From positions 1-48,433 of the forward strand of contig CAJJCR010000013.1 of NCBI GenBank assembly GCA_905182745.1: DNA of 48,433 bases, in the 5' to 3' direction. The notes beneath the pieces were generated by a model. That model saw only the letters and a list, made by a program, of their open reading frames with translations, ran no database searches and was not told the origin of the DNA. Origin of the DNA: Bacteroidetes bacterium MED-G20. Its GTDB lineage: Bacteria > Bacteroidota > Bacteroidia > Flavobacteriales_D > Parvicellaceae. Position numbers and translations under genes: made by a program. Of the stretch, positions 26,293 to 34,137 are shown piece after piece (the stretch's first letter is position 1; each line of letters opens with the position of its first letter).

Positions 26293-28722
26293 TTATCTTA
26301 GAGTAGCATTAAATTTATCTTCTAATTTACTTTGAATAGAATTCATCACAGAATCAACTTCTTTGTCTTTCAGTGTTCTCTCTGCATGCAAGAATTCAAA
26401 TCTTAGTCCGTAAGCTTTCTTTCCAATATTTTTTTTATCTCTATATATGTCAAATAAAGTTGTGTTTTTTAAAAGCTCACTATTTACTTGATTAATAGAA
26501 TTTTTAATTTCTTGCATGGTAATATCTTCTGAAATTAAAATGGATAAATCTCTAAATACTTTTTGAAATTTATTTATAGGTTTGATTTTAGATTTTGAAT
26601 TTGCAATAATCTTCACAAGATTATCAAAATAGATTTCAGAAATAAAATAATGCTTTTTAAACCCTATCAAGTTGGATATTTCTTTTCTCACCGTTCCTAT
26701 TGTTGCCAATTTATAATTTCCCTTCTTAAACAATAATCCTTCTTCCCATAAATAGTCAGTTGTAAGCATTTCTGTTTCATAATATATTCCAAGAGACTTG
26801 AATACACTCTCAACTATGCCTTTTAATTGAAAGAAACTACTTTCTAGTTTTCCATTGAACCAATGCTCTTCATTTTGAAGTCCAGTTGTAGCAATTAATA
26901 ATCTATTTTCTTGTTCATATTCATTTCCACTTTCAGAATAAACTTTCCCCCATTCAAAAATGGTTCCGTCAGGATTTCCGTTAAAATGATTGAATTTTAA
27001 AACTTCTACGGCGCCATAAACCAAGCTTTTTCTTAAAATGGCAGTGTCATTGCTAAGAGGATTTAGTAGAGAAATATGGTTGTTTGATTCTTCATTAAGA
27101 AAATTACCATATTCTCTTTTCACTAAGGAATTATTCATTATTTCATATCCCCCTAAGCTCACTAAATGGTTGCTGATTTTTTGTTGAATAGAATGGTTGC
27201 TTTTTAATTTTGGAATTGAAGGCGAGGTATTTATTTTTTCAGGAATATCAATATTGTTGTAGCCATATATTCTAAGCACCTCTTCAGTTATATCAATTTC
27301 TCTAGTTACATCGTTTCTATACGCTGGGACATGCACTAAAGCTTTATTTGTCTTTTTACTATCTACTTTAATCTCCAAATGGTTTAAAAGCTCAGTTATA
27401 GTTTTGTTGTCCAGCTTAATGCCACCAATTTTTCTAATTTTTTCAAAATTTATTTCAAAAGAGATGTCTTTAGTTTCTTTTGGATGAACATCAAATATTT
27501 CAGAGGCTATTTCACCTCCCGAAAGATCTGTTATGATTTCAGAAGCTTTAATTAGCGCTGGTAACACCATAGATGGATCAACTCCTCTTTCATACCTAAA
27601 AGAAGCATCGGTATTTAAACTATGCCTTTTTGCAGTCTTTCTTATTAAAACTGGATTGAAAAGAGCACTTTCAATAAATATACTTTTAGTATTTTCCGTT
27701 ACGCCTGATTCTAACCCCCCAAAAACTCCGGCCAAGCACATTTCTTTTTCAGAATTACAAATCATAATGTCGTCTTTATCTAGAGTTCTTTCTACTCCAT
27801 CAAGAGTTGTGAAAATTGTTTTATTTTTTGGAGTTTTAATATTTATTTCACCGCCTTTTACTTTGTCTAAATCAAAAGCATGAAGAGGCTGTCCATAATT
27901 GTGAAGAATAAAATTAGTGACATCAACAATATTATTTATAGATTTCACACCTATAGATTCTAATTTATCTTTTAACCATTTTGGACTTGATTTAACTTGG
28001 ATATTTTTTATTACAATACCTGTATATCTCTGGCATTGATCAGCGTCTTCAATAGAAATATTTATTTCAATATTTTTTCTTGTTTCAATCTGTTTCTTCT
28101 CAGGAATTGCTTTAAGAGCAGAACTGGAAGGCAATAATTTTTTGAATTTTAGCGCTGATAACAAATCTCTTGCAACACCATAATGGCTCATTGCATCAGC
28201 TCTGTTAGGAGTTAGTCCAATTTCAAAAATCGTATCTCTAACTACATTAAAATAGTCCGCTGCTGAATCCCCTACATTTGCATCTTTATCAAGAATTAAA
28301 ATCCCATCGTGGCAATCCCCAACACCTATTTCATCTTCGGCACAAATCATCCCAAAAGAATCTTCTCCTCTTATTTTTGCATTTTTAATTTTAAACGATG
28401 GACCTTTTAGAGGATAAATAGTTGTTCCGGGTTTAGCAATAACTACTTTTTGACCTTTTTTTACGTTTGGCGCTCCACAAACTATTTTATAGTTTTCTTC
28501 TTCTCCTAGATCAACCTGCGTAATATTTAACCTGTCTGCATTAGGATGTTTTTCAACACTTTTAATTTCTCCAACTATTAAGTCTTTAAGACCCCCTTTA
28601 ATATTTTCATAGATTTCCAATCTTTCAACTTCCAAGCCAATATCAGTTAGAAGTTCAGATGTTTCTATGGTGTCTAGTTTAAAGTCTAGAATATCTTTTA
28701 ACCAATTGTAAGAAATTTTCAT
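26293..28722 (-). CDS. pheT: Phenylalanine-tRNA ligase beta subunit
   Basis: A 809-residue protein when started at ATG 28722, the position that yields the conserved N-terminus MKISYNWLKDILDF; the longer frame to 28773 adds 17 residues without family support. Visible: tRNA-binding (OB-fold) domain with KHPNADRLNI (about 40-145), B3/B4 core, B5 domain, synthetase-like core and a C-terminal anticodon-binding FDX-ACB domain (about 715-809, VFRDLSILI). With the alpha subunit (pheS, at 44.7 kb, not adjacent) it forms the heterotetramer that charges tRNA-Phe and edits mischarged Tyr. It is divergent from tRNA-Phe at 28873. Confidence 0.96.
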   Translation of the reverse strand: MKISYNWLKDILDFKLDTIETSELLTDIGLEVERLEIYENIKGGLKDLIVGEIKSVEKHPNADRLNITQVDLGEEENYKIVCGAPNVKKGQKVVIAKPGTTIYPLKGPSFKIKNAKIRGEDSFGMICAEDEIGVGDCHDGILILDKDANVGDSAADYFNVVRDTIFEIGLTPNRADAMSHYGVARDLLSALKFKKLLPSSSALKAIPEKKQIETRKNIEINISIEDADQCQRYTGIVIKNIQVKSSPKWLKDKLESIGVKSINNIVDVTNFILHNYGQPLHAFDLDKVKGGEINIKTPKNKTIFTTLDGVERTLDKDDIMICNSEKEMCLAGVFGGLESGVTENTKSIFIESALFNPVLIRKTAKRHSLNTDASFRYERGVDPSMVLPALIKASEIITDLSGGEIASEIFDVHPKETKDISFEINFEKIRKIGGIKLDNKTITELLNHLEIKVDSKKTNKALVHVPAYRNDVTREIDITEEVLRIYGYNNIDIPEKINTSPSIPKLKSNHSIQQKISNHLVSLGGYEIMNNSLVKREYGNFLNEESNNHISLLNPLSNDTAILRKSLVYGAVEVLKFNHFNGNPDGTIFEWGKVYSESGNEYEQENRLLIATTGLQNEEHWFNGKLESSFFQLKGIVESVFKSLGIYYETEMLTTDYLWEEGLLFKKGNYKLATIGTVRKEISNLIGFKKHYFISEIYFDNLVKIIANSKSKIKPINKFQKVFRDLSILISEDITMQEIKNSINQVNSELLKNTTLFDIYRDKKNIGKKAYGLRFEFLHAERTLKDKEVDSVMNSIQSKLEDKFNATLR

Positions 28723-28744
28723 AAAAATAAAAGGTTTTACAATG

Positions 28745-28774
28745 TAAAAATAGCTGCTTTTCTTGGGTGACAAA
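28745..28774 (-). promoter_or_regulatory. Candidate pheT promoter
   Basis: On the minus strand, TTTG (28774-28771) and TATTTTTA (28752-28745) are separated by 18 nt. They match the Bacteroidota -33 TTTG and -7 TAnnTTTG pattern, with one mismatch in the -7 box. The start site would fall about 16 nt before the pheT ATG. Confidence 0.4.
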
Positions 28775-28850
28775 AAATAAGAGCAACAAAATACTTTCTA
28801 AGTATATTCAACTATTAGTTTAAAATATGTATGATGATGTAAAATTTTTA

Positions 28851-28858
28851 TATTTTTG
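28851..28858 (+). promoter_or_regulatory. Candidate -7 element for tRNA-Phe
   Basis: TATTTTTG, an exact TAnnTTTG match, 14 nt before the tRNA. There is no convincing -33 TTTG at the usual distance. The identical octamer precedes tRNA-Arg on the other strand at 4355-4362. Confidence 0.4.
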
Positions 28859-28872
28859 GCGCTCTTAAAGTT

Positions 28873-28945
28873 GGTGCCTTAGCTCAGTTGGTAGAGCAAT
28901 GGACTGAAAATCCATGTGTCCCTGGTTCGATTCCTGGAGGCACCA
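28873..28945 (+). tRNA. tRNA-Phe (anticodon GAA)
   Basis: A 73-nt cloverleaf: acceptor GGTGCCT / AGGCACC, D arm with AGCTCAGTTGGTAGAGC, anticodon stem ATGGA/TCCAT around the loop CTGAAAA (anticodon GAA), T arm with GGTTCGATTCC. Discriminator is A and CCA is not encoded. It is divergent from pheT, whose product acts on it, and followed by its own terminator at 28952-28980. Confidence 0.97.
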
Positions 28946-28951
28946 CTTATT

Positions 28952-28980
28952 AAAAGCTCTCATTTATTGAGAGCTTTTTT
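28952..28980 (+). terminator. Rho-independent terminator of tRNA-Phe
   Basis: AAAAGCTCTC / GAGAGCTTTT is a perfect 10-bp stem with a 7-nt loop (ATTTATT) and a T6 tract, starting 6 nt after the mature tRNA end. Confidence 0.88.
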
Positions 28981-29035
28981 ATTATTCTAAGGTTTAATAA
29001 GCGTAATTATTTAATATGTATTTTCGAAAAAATAC

Positions 29036-29069
29036 AATGATAAAAGTTAATTTATTAATGTTTATCATT
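29036..29069. promoter_or_regulatory. Operator-like inverted repeat upstream of the 29.1-29.8 kb gene pair
   Basis: AATGATAAA and TTTATCATT form perfect 9-bp arms with a 16-nt spacer, ending 41 nt before the ATG at 29111 and 8 nt before a TACATTTG -7-like box (29078-29085). The position overlaps the expected -33 region, and the second gene of the pair encodes an HTH protein, so autoregulation is possible. No T tract follows, which argues against a terminator. Confidence 0.35.
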
Positions 29070-29077
29070 AATTTTAT

Positions 29078-29085
29078 TACATTTG
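29078..29085 (+). promoter_or_regulatory. Candidate -7 element (TACATTTG) of the membrane protein/HTH pair
   Basis: An exact match to TAnnTTTG, 25 nt before the ATG at 29111; no clear -33 TTTG, only GTTTA at about the right distance inside the inverted repeat. Confidence 0.35.
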
Positions 29086-29110
29086 CAACTGAAATAGTAA
29101 TAAATTTATC

Positions 29111-29611
29111 ATGAAAAATATTAAACACTTTTTAGCAATAATATCAATAGTACTTATATCTTGGTTAAATATAAAATTTCCAAATAGTCGCATCCTTATG
29201 GTAGTTGGGGCATTACTGACAGTAGTTCTCATATTTAATTTTTCAATTCGAAAAAGGATACAATTTAAATCTTACTTTTTGAATCCCTGGAATTTTTTGG
29301 TGTCAACTCAATTTTCAAATCAAAATACAGAAATCTCAACAGGTTTGATGTATGAAAAAATGCTGGAGGTCGTCCGAGACTCAAACTATAGAGTACGAGA
29401 TTCAAACCCATTGAAAAAATCAATATTTCTAACCACACCAATATCTTTGAAATCTTGGGGGAAAAATATTTACATCGATATTAATGAATCCAATTTAGGA
29501 AAATCTACAATTAAGATAACCTCAGTAGCTCTTCAGGTTTATTCATGGGGCAAAAATCAGCAGAATTTTGAAAAATTAATTTTAGAAATCGAAGAATCAT
29601 TAATCATTTAA
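29111..29611 (+). CDS. Two-helix membrane protein of unknown function
   Basis: A 166-residue protein with two hydrophobic N-terminal segments (about 6-22 and 28-45) and a soluble domain of about 115 residues with several beta strands (IFLTTPI, IYIDINE, IKITSVALQVYS). I do not recognise the family. It is followed after 3 nt by the HTH gene, so the two are very probably cotranscribed, and an operator-like repeat lies upstream. Small-membrane-protein plus HTH pairs exist in many Bacteroidota, often with DUF2975 proteins, but this one does not have the four-helix pattern of DUF2975. Confidence 0.65.
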   Translation: MKNIKHFLAIISIVLISWLNIKFPNSRILMVVGALLTVVLIFNFSIRKRIQFKSYFLNPWNFLVSTQFSNQNTEISTGLMYEKMLEVVRDSNYRVRDSNPLKKSIFLTTPISLKSWGKNIYIDINESNLGKSTIKITSVALQVYSWGKNQQNFEKLILEIEESLII

Positions 29612-29614
29612 TTT

Positions 29615-29830
29615 ATGGCAATTGTAATAAAACTTGATGTCGTTCTTGCAGAAAGGAAAATGAAGCTGAAGGAACTTTCAGAAATTGTGGGAGTTTCTAC
29701 GGTAAATTTATCTATTCTAAAACAAGGAAAAGTAAAAGCCATTCGTTTTTCTACTTTGAACGCTATTTGTAGTACTTTAAATTGTCAACCTGGAGATATC
29801 ATGGAACACATTGATTATATTAAGAATTAA
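29615..29830 (+). CDS. Small HTH regulator (Cro/C1-type, YozG-like)
   Basis: A 71-residue protein that is almost entirely one HTH_XRE-type domain: KLDVVLAERKMKLKELSEIVG (helices 1-2), VSTVNLSILKQGKVKAIRF (recognition helix region) and TLNAICSTLNCQPGDIMEHID (closing helices, with the common CQPGD(I/L)(M/L)E pattern). It should bind DNA as a dimer and probably represses its own operon with the membrane protein gene (3 nt upstream). The inverted repeat at 29036-29069 is a candidate site; that link is inferred from position only. Confidence 0.85.
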   Translation: MAIVIKLDVVLAERKMKLKELSEIVGVSTVNLSILKQGKVKAIRFSTLNAICSTLNCQPGDIMEHIDYIKN

Positions 29831-29917
29831 ATTTATTTTAGCATTAAAATAAATAAGTTTGGTTTTTTCAAGTTTTCATTTTAATAACTACAAAAACTAA
29901 ATTTATATACTTACAAA

Positions 29918-30817
29918 ATGGCCATAAAGAAAAATAAAACATTAATAATTTTTTTCTTTTTAATTGCCTATGTTATTTTGCAGTTTATATGGTGGGGATA
30001 CCATATTTCTTCTTTAACTGAGCAGTTAAATAATAGCGAAGATTATATCGCTAGAAGACTCACCATGATAGCTGGAGAAGGGACAGTATTTATAATTATT
30101 ATTGGTTTAGGCGCTTTTTATGTAATTAGGTCTTATTATTTAGAAATCAGTCTTGCTAAAAAAGAGAAAAACTTTGCTTTATCTGTAACCCATGAGCTTA
30201 AAACACCAATTGCTTCTTCAAAATTATTTGCTGAAACTTTATTACAAAGAAAAGACCTTAGTAAGAATCAAATAACAACAAGTTTAGAAAAAATTGTTTA
30301 CGAGCAAAATAGGTTGAATGAATTGGTAGAAAAAATATTGTTGGTTAGCACCATCGATGAAATGAAAAATGACATGCATTTAAAACCAGTGTCATTTAGT
30401 TCTATTATTAATCAAGTAATTGGTCAAGATGCAAATTCTCATGTAATTAATAATACCGTTGATGAAGATTTAATTTTTAGTGGAGACGACTTTTATTTGA
30501 TTTCTTTATTTCAAAATCTTTTAGACAATGCCCAAAAGTATTCAACAGATGGCTCTGAAATTAATTTTTACTCAGAAATTAATCCCAGTAAAATTATTAT
30601 ATGCGTTTCCGATCAAGGAGTAGGTATTGCTGAAAATGAGAAGTTGAAAATATTTGATAGGTTTTATAGAATAGAAGATGAAGATACAAGGTCTTCAAAA
30701 GGAACAGGACTGGGATTATTTTTAGTCAATCAAATTGTAAAAATGCACGGCGGGAAAATCACTTGTAAAGACAATATTCCTAATGGATGCATCTTTCAAA
30801 TTCAGTTTAAAAAATAA
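29918..30817 (+). CDS. Sensor histidine kinase
   Basis: A 299-residue membrane kinase. It has two transmembrane helices (about 8-27 and 55-71) flanking a short periplasmic loop, then a HisKA domain with His92 in the H box (VTHELKTPIASSK) and a HATPase_c domain: N box QNLLDNAQKYS (199-209), G1 DQGVGIAE (232-239), F box FDRFYRI, G2 GTGLGLFLV (262-270). It should autophosphorylate on His92. No HAMP, PAS or large sensor domain is present. The usual partner, a response regulator, is not adjacent; gpmI starts 1 nt after the stop. Confidence 0.9.
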   Translation: MAIKKNKTLIIFFFLIAYVILQFIWWGYHISSLTEQLNNSEDYIARRLTMIAGEGTVFIIIIGLGAFYVIRSYYLEISLAKKEKNFALSVTHELKTPIASSKLFAETLLQRKDLSKNQITTSLEKIVYEQNRLNELVEKILLVSTIDEMKNDMHLKPVSFSSIINQVIGQDANSHVINNTVDEDLIFSGDDFYLISLFQNLLDNAQKYSTDGSEINFYSEINPSKIIICVSDQGVGIAENEKLKIFDRFYRIEDEDTRSSKGTGLGLFLVNQIVKMHGGKITCKDNIPNGCIFQIQFKK

Positions 30818-30818
30818 T

Positions 30819-32324
30819 ATGAAAAAAAAAGCAGGATTAATAATCCTTGATGGTTGGGGTATTGGCGCTAAGGACGATTCAGATGGTGTCCACATGGCAA
30901 ATACTCCTTTTTTTGACAACTTAATTAATAAACATCCCAATGCCCATTTAACAACATTTGGAAAAGAGGTTGGTCTTCCCGATGGTCAAATGGGAAACTC
31001 GGAAGTTGGGCATTTAAATATTGGTGCTGGAAGAATAGTTTATCAAGACCTTTTGAGAATAAACAATGCAATTGAAGACGGTAGTTTTTTCAAAAATCCA
31101 CAGCTATTAAAAGCCATTCAAACTGCTACCAAAAATAATTCAGCTATTCATTTAATGGGATTAGTATCCGACGGTGGCGTACATTCTTCACTAGATCATT
31201 TACTATCCCTTTGTTCCTTTTTAAAGGAAAAATTTTCTGGTAAAGTTTATATTCATGGTTTTTCTGACGGAAGAGATTGTGGTCCAAATACTGGAGTTGA
31301 GTCCTTTGAAAAGCTACATCACCATATTCATAATTCAAACATTGTATTGTCTTCCATTATTGGAAGATATTATGCAATGGATAGAGATCAAAGATGGGAG
31401 CGAATAAAAAAGGCATATGATCTTTTAGTAGATGGAATTGGAGAACTAAAAGAGGATTATTCTGCTGCTTTTAAAGAGAGCTATTTTAATGAGATTACCG
31501 ATGAATTTTTGGAGCCTGTAAAAATAAAAAATAACAAGGGGACTATTCTAGACAATGATTTGGTAGTATGTTTTAATTTTAGAACCGATAGGTGCAGACA
31601 AATTACTACAGCACTAACCCAAAATAACTTTTCTGAATATGGAATGAGAATTAAACCACTTCATTTCTATACCATGACAAATTACGATAGAACATTTAAA
31701 AATGTAGAAGTAATTTACGACAAGGACAATCTGCCGATGACACTAGGTGAGGTGTTAAGTAATAATAATAAAAAACAATTAAGAATTGCAGAAACTGAAA
31801 AATATCCGCATGTTACTTATTTTTTTAGTGGCGGAAGAGAACAAGAGTTTGACGGAGAGTCTAGAATTGTTATTAGCTCTCCTAAGGTAGCTACTTATGA
31901 CCTTCAGCCAGAGATGAGTGCCGAAAAAGTTACTTCTAGTGCAATAGATTTTTTGACGGAGAACACACCTGATTTTTTGTGTTTGAATTTTGCAAATCCA
32001 GATATGGTAGGACACACTGGTGTAACAAATGCAATTGTAAAAGCATGTGAAACTGTAGACAATTGCCTAGAAAAGCTTGTTAACTGTCTAAAGGACTTAG
32101 ATTATTCTATCATTATAATTGCAGATCATGGCAATGCGGATAAAATGAAAAATAAAGATGGTTCAGCCCACACAGCCCACACACTTAATATGGTTCCTGT
32201 AATTGTGCTGGATCAAAACGTGAAAATTGTTGAAAATGGAAAACTTGCGGACATAGCACCATCCATTTTAAAATTAATGGACATTGACAAACCAAAAGAA
32301 ATGTTTGGTGTGAGTATTATCTAA
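30819..32324 (+). CDS. gpmI: 2,3-bisphosphoglycerate-independent phosphoglycerate mutase
   Basis: A 501-residue glycolytic enzyme that interconverts 3- and 2-phosphoglycerate. The alkaline-phosphatase-fold core starts with LIILDGWG, the phosphorylated Ser is residue 61 in GQMGNSEVGHLNIGAGR, and later metal ligands are seen in FANPDMVGHTG and IIADHGNADKM. The start is ATG 30819: this gives the conserved MKKKAGLIILDGWG N-terminus, while the longer in-frame extension to 30783 lies inside the kinase gene. The 3' end overlaps the convergent T9SS cargo gene by 8 nt. Confidence 0.95.
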   Translation: MKKKAGLIILDGWGIGAKDDSDGVHMANTPFFDNLINKHPNAHLTTFGKEVGLPDGQMGNSEVGHLNIGAGRIVYQDLLRINNAIEDGSFFKNPQLLKAIQTATKNNSAIHLMGLVSDGGVHSSLDHLLSLCSFLKEKFSGKVYIHGFSDGRDCGPNTGVESFEKLHHHIHNSNIVLSSIIGRYYAMDRDQRWERIKKAYDLLVDGIGELKEDYSAAFKESYFNEITDEFLEPVKIKNNKGTILDNDLVVCFNFRTDRCRQITTALTQNNFSEYGMRIKPLHFYTMTNYDRTFKNVEVIYDKDNLPMTLGEVLSNNNKKQLRIAETEKYPHVTYFFSGGREQEFDGESRIVISSPKVATYDLQPEMSAEKVTSSAIDFLTENTPDFLCLNFANPDMVGHTGVTNAIVKACETVDNCLEKLVNCLKDLDYSIIIIADHGNADKMKNKDGSAHTAHTLNMVPVIVLDQNVKIVENGKLADIAPSILKLMDIDKPKEMFGVSII

Positions 32325-34017
32325 TTAATTGGACTTTACCGCTAATTCCGTTTTTCTTCAAGCTAATTTTTTCGTAATCGTATTTCGTGGATTTCGGATC
32401 AATTAGATAATAGTATATGCCCTCTTTTAGTTCCTCTCCCGACTTGTAGTGGGTGCCCCTCCAATCATTTTGATAGTTGGAGTTTTCATATACTAATTCT
32501 CCCCACCTATTAAAAATAAGTAGATATGGATTTGGATATTGATTTAAATTAATAGGCACAAAAAAGTCATTTATTCCATCGTTATTAGGAGTAAAAATAT
32601 TTATGTTTTCTATTGGGCACTGCACCCAAACTTTACAACTATCGAAAATTTCTTTGTTACACCCGTCAGTAACATTAATAAATATAAAACCTGTGGAGTC
32701 CATAGAAACTTCCACGGAGTCTAATCCACTTCCGTCTGACCAGTTAATAGTTACTGGCTCAAGACCTCCTGATAAATTACTGTTTATAGTAATCACTTCG
32801 CCTAATTGATTGCAAAAATTTAAACTATCGGAAATGGACACTCTAAGCGGTGTATAATCGCTGATGTATAAAGTAGCTCTAGAAGTATCTAATTGACCAG
32901 AACATTTTTCATAATAAACGTTTAAAACTACAGTTTCAGTAGCTTCCAATATACTGTCAATAATAGGGTTAATAAATAAGGTATCTCTTAGTTGTCCGCT
33001 TGGAATTGTTAAACTGTCTGGAATATAATCATAATCTAGACCAATAGTTGCACTTCCTAGGAAGTCAAAATGAACTGTAAAATCTCCAATAGTGTCTGGC
33101 CTTTCAAAATTAAAAAATGCTGAATTACATCCTTCATATAAAACAGTGTCACTATTGGCAATGCCACTTGATAATTCAATACTTCCGTTTGAGGAAAAGC
33201 TTCCAGCTTCTAAAAACACCCAAGAATCTAGACTTGTGTCAGAGCCATCTGCAATTGCCAGCCTAATATGGTAAGTTTCTCCACATTGCACCACTACATT
33301 AGCTTGAAACTTTTGGGTAAATCCATTACAAGACAATGTTTGAAAAACATTGGTGTTGTTGATGTAATAATTACTATTAATTACATTATTAATAGAGCTT
33401 ATTGTTATAGGTAGTGGAGGGTTAGAATTTGGTACTGTTGCAATATTTATAGATCCATTGGGAAAACCAGCTGGAGCTGAATAGGGGCCTGTAATTCCTG
33501 GCCCTGATATAAAAAACCCAAAAACATCGTTGTATTGACTATTGACCCAAGTAAGATATTCATTGGAGCCAAAAATATAATTAAATATTAGAGAATCAGA
33601 GTTAGGTATAAAATCAAACTCTAGTAGTGCTACATCAAAAATACCTGATACCGAGAAAGATTGACCAATAAGTCCAGGCACACTATTGGCAACATTAAGT
33701 AAGTCAGGGTCACTCACATTATTAACAGGCATATTTATAACCCCACTAAAATTAGGATCTAAAGCATTTATATCCCCTGTTGACATTACAATCCCACTAT
33801 CCATATTCAAATTAGTATTCAAAGCATTGAAAAACCCAATTTGTATTGCGTCTCCCATAAAAGAGTGGTTTGCAGAACTTACCCCGCCACCGAGTAAAAT
33901 ATTATCTACTAATGAAACTGCCGTATTGAATGGAGCTGTATTATCTACTTCAATCTGACTATAAAAGTTTTGGTAAAACCAAAATAAAAAGGATAGGATG
34001 AAAATTTTTTTCCTCAC
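32317..34017 (-). CDS. T9SS type B sorting-domain cargo protein with choice-of-anchor L domain
   Basis: A 566-residue secreted protein: signal peptide (about 1-20, ending Phe-Tyr-Ser-Gln); a choice-of-anchor L-like domain (about 25-275; SGIVMSTGDI, EFDFIPNSDSLIFNYIFGSNE and the closing SWVFLEAGSF are typical); a Calx-beta/SprB-like beta domain (about 285-385); a further repeat ending in VTDGCN; and the C-terminal type B sorting domain from about 470 (IFTPNNDGINDFF, IFNRWGELVY, WRG, GIYYYLI). Type B domains are used for surface proteins, including the SprB-class adhesins of gliding bacteria. The gene stands alone on this strand. Confidence 0.9.
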   Translation of the reverse strand: MRKKIFILSFLFWFYQNFYSQIEVDNTAPFNTAVSLVDNILLGGGVSSANHSFMGDAIQIGFFNALNTNLNMDSGIVMSTGDINALDPNFSGVINMPVNNVSDPDLLNVANSVPGLIGQSFSVSGIFDVALLEFDFIPNSDSLIFNYIFGSNEYLTWVNSQYNDVFGFFISGPGITGPYSAPAGFPNGSINIATVPNSNPPLPITISSINNVINSNYYINNTNVFQTLSCNGFTQKFQANVVVQCGETYHIRLAIADGSDTSLDSWVFLEAGSFSSNGSIELSSGIANSDTVLYEGCNSAFFNFERPDTIGDFTVHFDFLGSATIGLDYDYIPDSLTIPSGQLRDTLFINPIIDSILEATETVVLNVYYEKCSGQLDTSRATLYISDYTPLRVSISDSLNFCNQLGEVITINSNLSGGLEPVTINWSDGSGLDSVEVSMDSTGFIFINVTDGCNKEIFDSCKVWVQCPIENINIFTPNNDGINDFFVPINLNQYPNPYLLIFNRWGELVYENSNYQNDWRGTHYKSGEELKEGIYYYLIDPKSTKYDYEKISLKKNGISGKVQLIR

Positions 34018-34137
34018 TTATAAAGCATTAATTTTCTCTAAAGTTAATAATCTATAAAATATCCTTAGACATCCTAAGGTTTTGTAAATAAATCTTTAAA
34101 TTGAATTAATTAATAAAACATTTAAAATTCACTTATT

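Noticed and set aside
28723-28773. Longer pheT start at 28773
   Set aside because: The 17 extra residues are not like the family N-terminus, and the likely promoter elements lie inside this stretch; ATG 28722 gives the conserved start.
28952-28980. Attenuator or T-box controlling a downstream gene
   Set aside because: The hairpin directly follows the mature tRNA and has a T6 tract; a simple tRNA terminator explains it.
29036-29069. Fur-box reading of AATGATAAA...TTTATCATT
   Set aside because: The spacing (16 nt) and arms do not fit the 19-bp GATAATGATAATCATTATC pattern.
30783-30818. Upstream in-frame start for gpmI inside the kinase gene
   Set aside because: The extension lies in the kinase coding region and adds no conserved sequence; ATG 30819 yields the family N-terminus.
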